From the NCBI RefSeq assembly GCF_022458895.1, contig NZ_JAINFL010000005.1:124001-188000 (forward strand): a stretch of DNA of 64,000 bases, given 5' to 3'. The translations under genes were made by a program, and so were the position numbers. Shown in pieces: positions 9,928 to 17,826 of this stretch. Positions within the stretch are counted from its first letter, which is position 1. Each line of letters begins with the position of its first letter. Source of the stretch: Roseihalotalea indica. GTDB taxonomy: Bacteria; Bacteroidota; Bacteroidia; Cytophagales; Cyclobacteriaceae. A model generated the notes under the pieces. It had not been told where the DNA came from. It ran no database searches and worked only from the letters and a program-made list of their open reading frames with translations.

Positions 9928-11452
9928 AATTACTAACTACAAAGCATTCTACGGTTCGCATACCATCAGTTTAGATCAAGACGGAAAAAACCTGATGGTA
10001 TACGGTGAAAATGGTAGTGGGAAAAGTTCGCTCTTTATTGCACTTCAAAAGTTTTTTCAGTCATCCGTAGAACAGGTAGACATAGACGAAAATATCTTCG
10101 TTTCTTCACCTCAGAAGAATACTGCCTCTATCAAAATTACCCTTAAAGAATCACCACAGTCCTCTAAAAGCACCGATTATGAATTACGTATAACTCAAAA
10201 TCGTCTTATTAGTGGAGATATTGTTACAATTGCTGAAGCAAATAAAATAAAAGGTTTTTTTGACTATCGAAGCTTATTAAAAACGCATCTTAATCACGAG
10301 AAACAAGTCAACCTTTTTAATATCCTGATTGAGGAAATCCTTTATCATGCTATCAATCGTTTCACCAACCAGGAGCTCGGTAGAGAATGGAAAATTATAT
10401 ATAAGGATACTCACACTAAGAGGCAGACTGAAGCTACCAGAGAAGCTATAAAAGGATATATCAATAAATTTAATGATGGTGTTAAGGAGAAACTACAGGA
10501 TATCGAGTCTGATACTAATAAGTTTTTAGAATACTTTTTCGGCAATATAAAAGTCTCCCTACACTTCTTAGGTATTCAATATGTAGGTCGCCGAAACCTA
10601 AAAAATAACGATGTTGAATTGCGTATTGAGTACTGCGATACCCATATTCCTAAGCATCAATTTTTCCTAAATGAAGCACGTCTTTCCGCTTTGGCTATAA
10701 GCTTATATTTGGCCTCTATTCGAGTAAACCCGACAAAAGGGGAGTTGAAGGTGTTGGTTCTTGATGATTTATTAATTGGTTTAGATATGAGCAATCGTTT
10801 ACCCTTGCTCAAAATCTTAAAAGAGAATTTTGTTGAAGTAGAACGATCCAGCCAATTCCAGGTGATCATGACTACCTATGATAAAATTTGGTACGAGTTA
10901 GTAAGAAATTATTTTAATGAAGATAATTGGAAGTACGTAGAGATTTACGCCAGAAAATTGGATAACGAAGACTTTGAGATACCAATTGTACATTCCACTA
11001 ATGGCTATTTAGAGAAAGCAAAGCATTACCTGGATGAGAGAGACTATAAGGCGTCAGCGGTTTACATCCGAACGGAGTTTGAACGATTGGTGAAAAAAAT
11101 TTGTGAAGAACGCTACCTTTCGGTGCTTTACAAAAAAAACTCAAAAGATGTAAACACTGACGAGTATTGGAGAGCAATAACTGAACAAACCAATATTTCT
11201 ATAGACTTAATTAAAGAAATAGAAATTCATCGGGGAACCGTTATGAATCCCTTCAGTCATGACGACTTAGAAAAACCTGAATTCAGAAAAGAGCTCGAGG
11301 ATACCATTGCTAGTATTGTAAAATTAACCGAAACCATACCTGCCTTTAAGAAAACAGTAACAATTCAGAAGCTTGGTAAAGAAATTGATAAACTAAAAAA
11401 AGAACTGGATACTAAAGAACAGACAATTCGGAATCTAAAAAGTAATAGATAA
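9908..11452 (+). CDS. RecF/AAA15-like ATPase of Hma-like operon
   Basis: An ATG at 9908 gives MRITKIEITNYKAFYGSHTI, the classic N-terminus of RecF/SMC-like AAA15 ATPases; a TTG 12 bases earlier is a less likely start. The product has 514 residues, with Walker A G33-ENGSGKS40, a signature-like LSALAISLYLASIR, and Walker B VLVLDDLLIGLD around residue 286. After the ATPase core, about 130 residues look helical (ERDYKASAVYIRTEFERLVKK), ending in a short coiled coil. No Toprim or HNH nuclease motif is obvious. The start overlaps the methyltransferase end by 20 bases, implying translational coupling. It supplies the ATPase of the helicase-methylase-ATPase trio. Confidence 0.87.
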   Translation: MRITKIEITNYKAFYGSHTISLDQDGKNLMVYGENGSGKSSLFIALQKFFQSSVEQVDIDENIFVSSPQKNTASIKITLKESPQSSKSTDYELRITQNRLISGDIVTIAEANKIKGFFDYRSLLKTHLNHEKQVNLFNILIEEILYHAINRFTNQELGREWKIIYKDTHTKRQTEATREAIKGYINKFNDGVKEKLQDIESDTNKFLEYFFGNIKVSLHFLGIQYVGRRNLKNNDVELRIEYCDTHIPKHQFFLNEARLSALAISLYLASIRVNPTKGELKVLVLDDLLIGLDMSNRLPLLKILKENFVEVERSSQFQVIMTTYDKIWYELVRNYFNEDNWKYVEIYARKLDNEDFEIPIVHSTNGYLEKAKHYLDERDYKASAVYIRTEFERLVKKICEERYLSVLYKKNSKDVNTDEYWRAITEQTNISIDLIKEIEIHRGTVMNPFSHDDLEKPEFRKELEDTIASIVKLTETIPAFKKTVTIQKLGKEIDKLKKELDTKEQTIRNLKSNR

Positions 11453-11464
11453 TTTTCAAAGGTT

Positions 11465-12013
11465 ATGACAGGAGAGAAAGAGCAAAAAACAGGCTTTGAG
11501 TATGCTAATCAAGAACACTTTTATGGCGATTATCCAACTGCTTATATTGACGCTAAGTATAAGGATGGAAAGTTTGTGTATTTAGAAGATCAACAAGAAG
11601 TCATTCTTCAAGACCGAGCAATTGTGCGACTGGTAGTTTACCGGAAAGATATTCCTGAAGAAATGCGAGAGCGTTTTCACTCAACTAGTAAGAAAGTACT
11701 AGATAAAGGTAGCAGGCTTTATTTCCGGTTGCCCAATACAAGACTTACTTTCTTTGTTGGGTTATTAGAAGATCTGCTATTTATAAAAGCTGGTAACAAA
11801 CCGGCAAGAGTGATAAATGCTCGTTGCGAAGTATATGATGTAAAAGGACCAACTACTCAAAAGTTTGAACCATTTGAAGTGGATTCTCTTAATCAAGCTT
11901 ATTTTCAGGCTTCCGTACGCTACCGGCAGGATGCTCGTTCTCATACAGGTAATATTTACGATAAGTTTTATATTCTAGATACTGATAGATCTTTAAGTAC
12001 ATTAAGGTTTTGA
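11465..12013 (+). CDS. Unknown small protein, fourth gene of Hma-like operon
   Basis: The protein has 182 residues and starts 12 bases after the ATPase stop, same strand, so it is very probably cotranscribed. It has no signal peptide, membrane segment or motif I recognise. It is mostly predicted beta, with charged surfaces (YRKDIPEEMRERF, RLYFRLPNTRLTFFVGLLEDLLF). Related helicase-methylase-ATPase loci often carry extra genes. This one may be an accessory subunit or an embedded independent effector. Its place directly behind the ATPase argues for a functional link. Confidence 0.75.
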   Translation: MTGEKEQKTGFEYANQEHFYGDYPTAYIDAKYKDGKFVYLEDQQEVILQDRAIVRLVVYRKDIPEEMRERFHSTSKKVLDKGSRLYFRLPNTRLTFFVGLLEDLLFIKAGNKPARVINARCEVYDVKGPTTQKFEPFEVDSLNQAYFQASVRYRQDARSHTGNIYDKFYILDTDRSLSTLRF

Positions 12014-12056
12014 TCAATATATTTCTGATACCCTATATCTAAACACTACAGTTCTA

Positions 12057-12092
12057 TTTGACATAATTTCTACTTAATAATAAGTACCTTTG
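12057..12092 (+). promoter_or_regulatory. Candidate promoter for the unknown four-gene operon
   Basis: TTTG at 12057-12060 and TACCTTTG at 12085-12092 match the Bacteroidota elements, but the 24-base spacer is longer than the usual 19-21. It lies in the 254-base gap before 12268 and would give a leader of about 170 bases. Tentative. Confidence 0.35.
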
Positions 12093-12267
12093 GGAACTTT
12101 GTATTTCTACTAAGCATATTTTGCTATTTATTGGCAGCAAATGAATAAAATACTCAATTTTAGGTATTGACAGTTTGATATATTCTTCTTTGCTTTATGA
12201 TGTAGTGATCAAGATTAATGTTCTTGTCGTTATAGCCAATAATCTCCTAACCTGACCCTATTACCTA

Positions 12268-13149
12268 ATGGGTAATCACTCAACTAAAGAGCTAAATGAG
12301 CAAGCAAATAATTATTTAGCTAGTGAAAGCGTATATAGTGCTATTGACGCCCAAAAAAAATTAGGCGTGCAAAGCTATCTGGCATACATTGAAGCTGACT
12401 CATTTATTGGAAACCCTTATTCTTTGCTTGGGAGAGTAATAATGATTAGGAAACAAGAAGGCAAATGCCCGTCTAGTATTAATGACAAAGGGTTTATCTC
12501 TGAGTTTGCCCCCCTTCCAATAACTGGTATTGAAATAGATGAAAATTCTAAAATTGAGCAGCCAATAAAGAGAGGGTCTATAGTCGTTGATAAAAGTCTT
12601 TCTCTTCAAGTGGGCTTTCTAAATTACTTATCTGTTGAGTTTACCAAAGATTCGTCCTTTAGCCTTATGGTGTTTGACCAATTGACTGGCTTGGTGGATG
12701 TTCAATCTCCAAGTTGGCAAACTGGCGTTAGTGATTGGCTATCACAGAACACCTTCCTTTTGCAAGACCCTGATGTTTGTTATCTATATGCTGTTATTGG
12801 GTTAGTGCAAAAGAATGTCATAAGAAAAAAATATATCAAGTTAGATGCTAAAGCGGGAGGTGGTGCCTATGGTGTAAATTTAAACGGAGAAATTCATACG
12901 AGCAACGAGGACTATTTTTTAGATGTTCGTTTTGGTTTAACTCCAGTCATATTGAAAAGTCCGTCATTCAATTTTCAATTGCCTAAAAAGGACTTATCAG
13001 CAAAAATGGGCGTTGTGAAGGAAGTAAAAAAGCCATTAATAAACATGATTGATTTTACCATGAAGCATCGTAATTCAGTGAAGTATTCATTACCTAATGA
13101 AGATGAATTAAGCGTTTTCAGCGCAATTGATAAATTCAAACCTAATTAG
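12268..13149 (+). CDS. Unknown protein, first gene of four-gene operon (possible pore-former-like fold)
   Basis: The protein has 293 residues, no signal peptide and no classical transmembrane helix. I do not recognise a named family. Its layout is suggestive: an N-terminal short-strand region, a beta-rich middle, then DVCYLYAVIGLVQKNVI leading into alternating strands with a GGGAYGVNLNG turn and FGLTPVIL. That order recalls gasdermin-type pore-formers, but this is an eye-level resemblance only. It lacks the N-terminal cysteine typical of bacterial gasdermins, and no protease gene is adjacent. The next gene starts 3 bases after its stop. The leading candidate role is an effector or structural protein of an unknown island-borne system. 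Confidence 0.7.
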   Translation: MGNHSTKELNEQANNYLASESVYSAIDAQKKLGVQSYLAYIEADSFIGNPYSLLGRVIMIRKQEGKCPSSINDKGFISEFAPLPITGIEIDENSKIEQPIKRGSIVVDKSLSLQVGFLNYLSVEFTKDSSFSLMVFDQLTGLVDVQSPSWQTGVSDWLSQNTFLLQDPDVCYLYAVIGLVQKNVIRKKYIKLDAKAGGGAYGVNLNGEIHTSNEDYFLDVRFGLTPVILKSPSFNFQLPKKDLSAKMGVVKEVKKPLINMIDFTMKHRNSVKYSLPNEDELSVFSAIDKFKPN

Positions 13150-13152
13150 AAT

Positions 13153-13548
13153 ATGGAAACAATTTTCTTGATAGAGCTACCCTACCAAGATGGAGAATTG
13201 AGAGTGAAGCTTCAAGGTGAGGTTCAGCAGAAAAGATTTGGTGATTCAGATGAACTAAGTTTAAGCTTTGTCATTAATCTACCTGAGGCTGACGGCAGAA
13301 GGACAATTGAAGTTAATTTGTTAGTTGATTCACAAGAACCTGCAAATTTGAGTGTAACTGGATTATTTGAATTACCAGACTTAGCTACATGTATTATTAT
13401 ATGTGGAGTAAAAGCCTTGACTGGGCCATTCTTAAAATGTTATAATCGAAATCCAAAGATATATTTGAAGTGTCTTAAGAATAAAGGTATTTCGATTGCC
13501 TCTTCTGCAATTCCGTGTATTATTGAATGTTTAAATGATTCCCAATGA
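13153..13548 (+). CDS. Unknown cysteine-rich small protein, second gene of four-gene operon
   Basis: The protein has 131 residues. The first 75 look like a small beta domain opening with IFLIELP, a phrase nearly repeated (IYVIELP) at the start of the next protein. The last 55 residues hold six cysteines in hydrophobic context (TCIIICG, LKCYNR, LKCLKN, IPCIIECL), which could mark metal binding, disulfides or a membrane-active tail. There is no signal peptide. It starts 3 bases after the previous gene, and its stop overlaps the next start (ATGA), so it is translationally coupled. Function unknown. Confidence 0.65.
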   Translation: METIFLIELPYQDGELRVKLQGEVQQKRFGDSDELSLSFVINLPEADGRRTIEVNLLVDSQEPANLSVTGLFELPDLATCIIICGVKALTGPFLKCYNRNPKIYLKCLKNKGISIASSAIPCIIECLNDSQ

Positions 13549-14150
13549 GTGTACTATTAAAACCAATTTATGTTATTGAGCTACCCGATAACCCCAATAT
13601 TTATGTACAGCGAATATTAATCTCGACAAGGCTGGAGATTGATGCTAACCGAAATCCTGAAATTTTTAACGTACCTAGTCAGGAGATACCTTTTCAATAC
13701 TATCCAGAAAAAGGTAAAGATGGCGAAGGTAAACGGTTCCTATTTTCAAAGCTAAGAGAAATGGCGTTTAGAAACGAATCAAATCAAGAAGATAAAATTC
13801 ACATACAAGCCATCGCAAACATTTTTGATTATCTAAGCAACCCTAATGAAGAAATTAAACTACATATATTTCCATACTTTGGATTTGAGGCAACCGATGA
13901 AAATTTAATTGAGTATAAAAAGAATCCATCCTCATTATTCAATTTTAAAGACGTAACAATCAAAGGAGTTACTAAAATGAAAGTAGTTAAGTTCAGTGAT
14001 GTAGAAATATCTCCAACTCCAACGAAACGTGATGGATACGCAGAATTCAACAAAACAGATTTTCCAATCCCAGTTAAAAAGTTTTTGAAGAGGCGTGAAG
14101 AATTAACTGAACAAGAGTTAATAGCCATCAACAACTATTTATCTCAATGA
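13545..14150 (+). CDS. Unknown protein, third gene of four-gene operon
   Basis: The protein has 201 residues, soluble and charged, with no signal or membrane segment. It opens with VLLKPIYVIELPDNPNIYV, echoing the start of the preceding 131-residue protein, so the two may share an N-terminal domain or binding surface. The C-terminus is helical and lysine/glutamate rich (KKFLKRREELTEQELIAI). Four-base overlaps (ATGA) with both neighbours show it is an integral part of the operon. No family recognised. Confidence 0.68.
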   Translation: MSVLLKPIYVIELPDNPNIYVQRILISTRLEIDANRNPEIFNVPSQEIPFQYYPEKGKDGEGKRFLFSKLREMAFRNESNQEDKIHIQAIANIFDYLSNPNEEIKLHIFPYFGFEATDENLIEYKKNPSSLFNFKDVTIKGVTKMKVVKFSDVEISPTPTKRDGYAEFNKTDFPIPVKKFLKRREELTEQELIAINNYLSQ

Positions 14151-15601
14151 AATTTATAATAATGATATCACGCTTCATACTAGTTACTCTTCTAACATTT
14201 ACCTCCAACTGGTCTTATTCACAACTCATTTTAAACTCAGCCGGATCTGGTGATAATTCTATTATTCAACCAGGTGGTGCATTTGGGATTAATATTGATG
14301 GAGGAAAATTTCAAGGGTCTTGGAATAATTACTATGCTAAGCTCGCTAACAGAAACATTTATCAAAATAGGGGTTATAATTCTTTTTTTGGTATTCAAGC
14401 AACAGGAGAAGGAGAAAAAGGCGATAAAGCTTTTTCGGTTTTTTCTTCGGGAAGTATAAATCCTAAGGCGAATATTCAAGTTTTAAAAGGCTTTTCATGG
14501 ATTAGTTCGGATAATAAAGGTGCTGACCTGACTAAATCAAAAGATTTTTCGGAAAAGCAAGGAATGCTAGATCAAATAGAAAAAAGGAGAGAACATTTCA
14601 TTAATCCCGCTTTGAAAATTTTGAATGAAAACTTAGGTAGTCTAAAGTTTAAATCCCAAGCAACATTAAAAATAATTGCAGAAGAAATTGCTAGCACTTC
14701 AGGAGATACTAAGAATGCTATCAGCTCAAGCCTAGATGCAACGCTGGCCTTGATTACAGCCGACTTATTCATCTTTGATGATCCAAGTAATACAGCAGCC
14801 AATAATCGCACCCTTACAAGGTTTCGCAAAGATGTTAAGGATGATGCTATTCAGCTTTTTTACGATGAACCTAACAACAAGATTACAGATGAGCATCAAG
14901 AGACCGTTGATTTAACAAAGAAAATAACTGCGATTGATAACAAGTATTTCAATGATAGCAAGATAACGAAAATATATAGCCATTCTCTGTATTTAGTAGG
15001 TGGTTTAGGGGCTGAAAAACCAAGCTTTGTTGATAGTTTAAGTATGACCTTTGAGCAAATTACCAATGACAGTTTGTTTTGGAAGCCTTCAATAGGCATT
15101 GGTTATAACTTTTCGCCTTTACGCAAATACTGGATCATGGGATTACGGGCTGATGTTGTTAGAGGGACTAATTCTTCAGGTTTCAAAAAAGCATCAATAG
15201 AAGAAAAAAGAGTAGTCAATAGCCAAGATGGGAGTATAGTAAATACTATTACCAGAAGTTCAGATGTACTAAATGGACTAGTCGATTATACGTGGCAAGT
15301 TCCAGTCCGTTTAGATTTCATTCTATATAAGCAATTGCTATCAAGGTCAACAGGTATGTACAGTGATAATACCTTGGGTCTGAACCCTTATTTTCGTTAC
15401 ACGGTCAAAGGAAAAAAAGATGAAATTGATATAGGACTTAATCTAGCATTTTTTACTGAGAGAAGGCTGGCTGGTGGTTTTTTTATTGAATTAAGCGATT
15501 TGGGCAGCGGTAAATTGAGTGAGTTATTTCAGTTAGGTATTGTTGCAAACTATTCTTTACATCCTATTATAGAAATTTTAGATTTTGCAAAAGCTCGATA
15601 A
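14147..15601 (+). CDS. Exported protein with beta-barrel-like C-terminus, last gene of four-gene operon
   Basis: The protein has 484 residues with a clear signal peptide ending near SNWSYSQ (residues 1-26). The N-terminal 100 residues are glycine/serine-rich and beta. Residues about 130-265 form a helical region (DQIEKRREHFINPALKIL through DLTKKITAIDNKYF). The C-terminal 200 residues alternate polar and hydrophobic residues with aromatic girdles (PSIGIGYNFSPLRKYWIMGLRADV, GLNPYFRYTV, IDIGLNLAFF), as in outer-membrane barrels. It is coupled by a 4-base overlap to three genes for cytosolic proteins. Such a mixture of compartments in one island operon is unusual. Function unknown. Confidence 0.72.
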   Translation: MKFIIMISRFILVTLLTFTSNWSYSQLILNSAGSGDNSIIQPGGAFGINIDGGKFQGSWNNYYAKLANRNIYQNRGYNSFFGIQATGEGEKGDKAFSVFSSGSINPKANIQVLKGFSWISSDNKGADLTKSKDFSEKQGMLDQIEKRREHFINPALKILNENLGSLKFKSQATLKIIAEEIASTSGDTKNAISSSLDATLALITADLFIFDDPSNTAANNRTLTRFRKDVKDDAIQLFYDEPNNKITDEHQETVDLTKKITAIDNKYFNDSKITKIYSHSLYLVGGLGAEKPSFVDSLSMTFEQITNDSLFWKPSIGIGYNFSPLRKYWIMGLRADVVRGTNSSGFKKASIEEKRVVNSQDGSIVNTITRSSDVLNGLVDYTWQVPVRLDFILYKQLLSRSTGMYSDNTLGLNPYFRYTVKGKKDEIDIGLNLAFFTERRLAGGFFIELSDLGSGKLSELFQLGIVANYSLHPIIEILDFAKAR

Positions 15602-15632
15602 AGTATCTAGCCAACGTCTTTTATAATTTTTT

Positions 15633-16244
15633 TTATCTCATTTCAGGCAAGATTCCAAAATACAATCCTTCGATATCCTGTTGAGAAAATCTGTCTGCTT
15701 TTTGTATTTTCTTCTTTAATCGCAAATATCTCTTAGTAGGTTTACCAGCATAGAATCTCTTAAAGTATTTGCTATACAATTCATCATATAATTTGTCACT
15801 ACCAAAGGCTATTTCTGCCATATGACTAAGGGCTCTGTTGTTGCGTGAGTACGTCTGACTTTCATATATGGCGTTAAAGGCAGATCTATGGAGAAAGTGT
15901 TTACCTAAACCATAAAGTTTACGACATCGCTTTTGCGTAGCAGGACAAAGAAAATAGAGAACTTTACCCTTTCCTAAATTACTTTCTACGGATACGATAG
16001 GTACTTTGTACTTCACAGCTTCTCCTCCGTAGGTATAATCTAGTTCAAGGTACTTTTTACTCATACCCATATATACAGCTATACCAATTCTGGCTCGTAT
16101 TTCTCCGCGACTACTCCATTTAATAGTTCCAGATTTATAGGATTCTGGCTCCAGATACCCCCATTTCTTAAGATCAGAAATAGAGACGGTGCGAGCATCA
16201 TTATATAAAGTGGGTATTGTGGATATTCTTGGCATACTTCTCAA
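15633..16244 (-). CDS. Hypothetical mobile-element protein
   Basis: The protein has 203 residues, basic, without signal or membrane segments. Around residue 100 there is CPATQKRCRKLYG followed by FLHRSAFNAIYESQTYSRNNR, a pattern I associate with hypothetical proteins on Bacteroidota mobile elements; the two cysteines could belong to a small zinc site. The C-terminus is lysine/arginine rich. It is the last gene of the island's minus-strand block and converges on the cargo operon, with 31 bases between the stops. Function unknown. Confidence 0.7.
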   Translation of the reverse strand: MRSMPRISTIPTLYNDARTVSISDLKKWGYLEPESYKSGTIKWSSRGEIRARIGIAVYMGMSKKYLELDYTYGGEAVKYKVPIVSVESNLGKGKVLYFLCPATQKRCRKLYGLGKHFLHRSAFNAIYESQTYSRNNRALSHMAEIAFGSDKLYDELYSKYFKRFYAGKPTKRYLRLKKKIQKADRFSQQDIEGLYFGILPEMR

Positions 16245-16253
16245 GTTTGCAGT

Positions 16254-16292
16254 GAAACCTAAATTTTTAGGGAAGACTCAGATTTAATCTTC
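16254..16292. repeat. 39-bp imperfect direct repeat, copy 1
   Basis: The block starts GAAACCTAAATTTTTAGGG and ends GATTTAATCTTC. It contains the palindrome CCTAAA-TT-TTTAGG and lies between the genes ending at 16306 and starting at 16244. A second copy is at 16603-16641. Confidence 0.7.
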
Positions 16293-16305
16293 TATTCGTC
16301 TGATT

Positions 16306-16554
16306 TTAAAAGGGAATATTATCGTTTAGTTTTCCATTTGGATCAACGTAGAAAACAGATAGTGAATAATTATTCCATTGCTGCTCACTGTTGCTAAACT
16401 TATCAATGAGCATTTCTCTGGCGGCTTCCATAACTGTTAGGCTATTACAATGATTGTTTAAATCAATGGTATTAAAACATCCGTGACTAACGTTTACTAA
16501 ATCCTGAAATGAAAGGGAGTATATTACTCCATCTAGTTCAATTGTTCTTTTCAT
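16306..16554 (-). CDS. Small hypothetical protein
   Basis: The protein has 82 residues starting MKRTIELDGVIYSLSFQD. It has no signal, membrane segment or known motif. It sits between the primase-like gene and the 203-residue hypothetical on the same strand, bracketed by two copies of a 39-bp repeat, and probably belongs to the same transcription unit. It could be a small accessory protein of the element's replication block. Coding status is plausible but not certain at this length. Confidence 0.5.
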   Translation of the reverse strand: MKRTIELDGVIYSLSFQDLVNVSHGCFNTIDLNNHCNSLTVMEAAREMLIDKFSNSEQQWNNYSLSVFYVDPNGKLNDNIPF

Positions 16555-16602
16555 GAGATGATCTTTATAGTAAGATAATGAATTTAACTGGTACTGTAAA
16601 TT

Positions 16603-16641
16603 GAAACCTAAATCTTTAGGGAAGACTGGAATTTAATCTTC
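16603..16641. repeat. 39-bp imperfect direct repeat, copy 2
   Basis: The block starts GAAACCTAAATCTTTAGGG and ends GAATTTAATCTTC, with palindrome CCTAAA-TC-TTTAGG. It overlaps the end of the primase-like gene, encoding its last residues and stop. It matches copy 1 at 16254-16292 with a few substitutions. Confidence 0.7.
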
Positions 16642-17731
16642 CTATGGCTCGTATGGGGTTATCCCAGGAAGCCGGATACCCATGTTTGTTGATAATATTC
16701 GTACAGCTTTTTCCGTAGATGTTAACAAATGTTAACTTTCGAGTAAACTGTAATTTTATGAAGTAGTCCGCTAAATCATAGTCTTGCTTTTTACTTTCTT
16801 TACTGGAATATCTTTCCAGTAAATCCGATACCTGAAAACCAAGCTGCTGTCCTTTTTCCTTCCACATTGCGTAAGCACCTACATCAGGGAACAATACTAC
16901 CGGCCGATCGGCTAATGGCTTGCAGCGATCTTGGGTCAAATTATTAAGGCTACCTGAAGCCAACCAAAGAAATTCAGGTAGGTAAGCACTGGCAATCATA
17001 GCCGTCTTTTCGCTTTCGGTAATCGCTACAATTTTAGTAGGTTCTTCAGAAAGTAAGTGCTCACCAAACAAACACTGTTGCAAACTAAAATTAGCCAGTT
17101 TTAAAGCCTTATGTGCCCAGGTTATATGATTATAAGGTTGCTTGACTCTTTTACCAGTAGAGGCGTTGTAAAGCATTATCTTTCCGCTTCTAATACGCTT
17201 CTGTTGATCCACCTGCCAAAACACTGTAGCTCCTTTCCAATGTTTAGAGGTTCCGATTCGGTAGCGGTTTACCAGTTGCATTACAGTTTCTTCATCCAAC
17301 AATGTATGGAGGTACTGGACAAAATTATTCTGAGTGTAATGCGTCAGACTCATTTCTAAAAGTCTCAGTTCTATGGTAGAGAAACTTTTCTTCTTGTCTT
17401 CTGAACTTTGAAAAAAAATTGAATAATCAAGTTTTCTCAAGTTCCTTTGCCTTTTTCGTTTTTGAATGTCAGGTTTTATCAGGTTCTGTTGCCAATCTTT
17501 CATCGTAACCTCCCGAAAGTTAGAGTCTGAGTTTTCTTCAAAATACTGTTTAGGAGTATAGTGATATCCACATTGTACCTCCCGGTTACACCGTCCTACA
17601 TGATCAGCGATCGGCTCCTTACTTTCTGAATGAATGTAGCGGGTAAACTGTCTTTGCTTTTCGCAGCCAGGGCAGATATACCGGCTGTTCATTCCTGAAT
17701 ACGGTTCTAAAATATACTGATATTGGCTCAT
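16616..17731 (-). CDS. Primase-like protein with zinc site and Toprim-type core
   Basis: The protein has 371 residues. An N-terminal zinc-binding site is visible (C20-PGC23 and C48-NREVQC54-GYHY). A Toprim-like portion follows, with VAITESEKTAMIAS and VVLFPDVGAYAMW standing for the acidic Toprim motifs. This layout fits the primase-associated family common on Bacteroidota mobile elements (DUF6371-like, from memory). It probably makes or assists RNA primers for replication of the excised island, together with the D5-type helicase encoded just upstream. The intergenic region before its start carries iteron-like CTACA repeats. Confidence 0.72.
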   Translation of the reverse strand: MSQYQYILEPYSGMNSRYICPGCEKQRQFTRYIHSESKEPIADHVGRCNREVQCGYHYTPKQYFEENSDSNFREVTMKDWQQNLIKPDIQKRKRQRNLRKLDYSIFFQSSEDKKKSFSTIELRLLEMSLTHYTQNNFVQYLHTLLDEETVMQLVNRYRIGTSKHWKGATVFWQVDQQKRIRSGKIMLYNASTGKRVKQPYNHITWAHKALKLANFSLQQCLFGEHLLSEEPTKIVAITESEKTAMIASAYLPEFLWLASGSLNNLTQDRCKPLADRPVVLFPDVGAYAMWKEKGQQLGFQVSDLLERYSSKESKKQDYDLADYFIKLQFTRKLTFVNIYGKSCTNIINKHGYPASWDNPIRAIGRLNSSLP

Positions 17732-17750
17732 GATAAATAAAATGTTTTTT

Positions 17751-17779
17751 CTACACCTACATTTGCTACACTTCCTACA
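17751..17779. repeat. Iteron-like CTACA cluster upstream of primase-like gene
   Basis: CTACA occurs at 17751, 17757, 17766 and 17775, a spacing of 6, 9 and 9 bases. On the minus strand this reads as TGTAG units with a 9-base period. A related cluster is at 22134-22156. Such phased repeats next to primase and helicase genes could be replication-initiator or regulator sites. The role is inferred. Confidence 0.5.
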
Positions 17780-17826
17780 TGATCCGGCAATGTCAACGTT
17801 ACGAAAAGTTACGTTTTTGTGATTAC

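Noticed and set aside
2947..11452. DISARM, BREX or Druantia defence system
   Set aside because: No DUF1998 protein (DrmA/DrmB), no PglZ or BrxC, and no DUF4338/DruE-type protein were seen. Helicase, methylase and ATPase alone fit the Hma architecture better.
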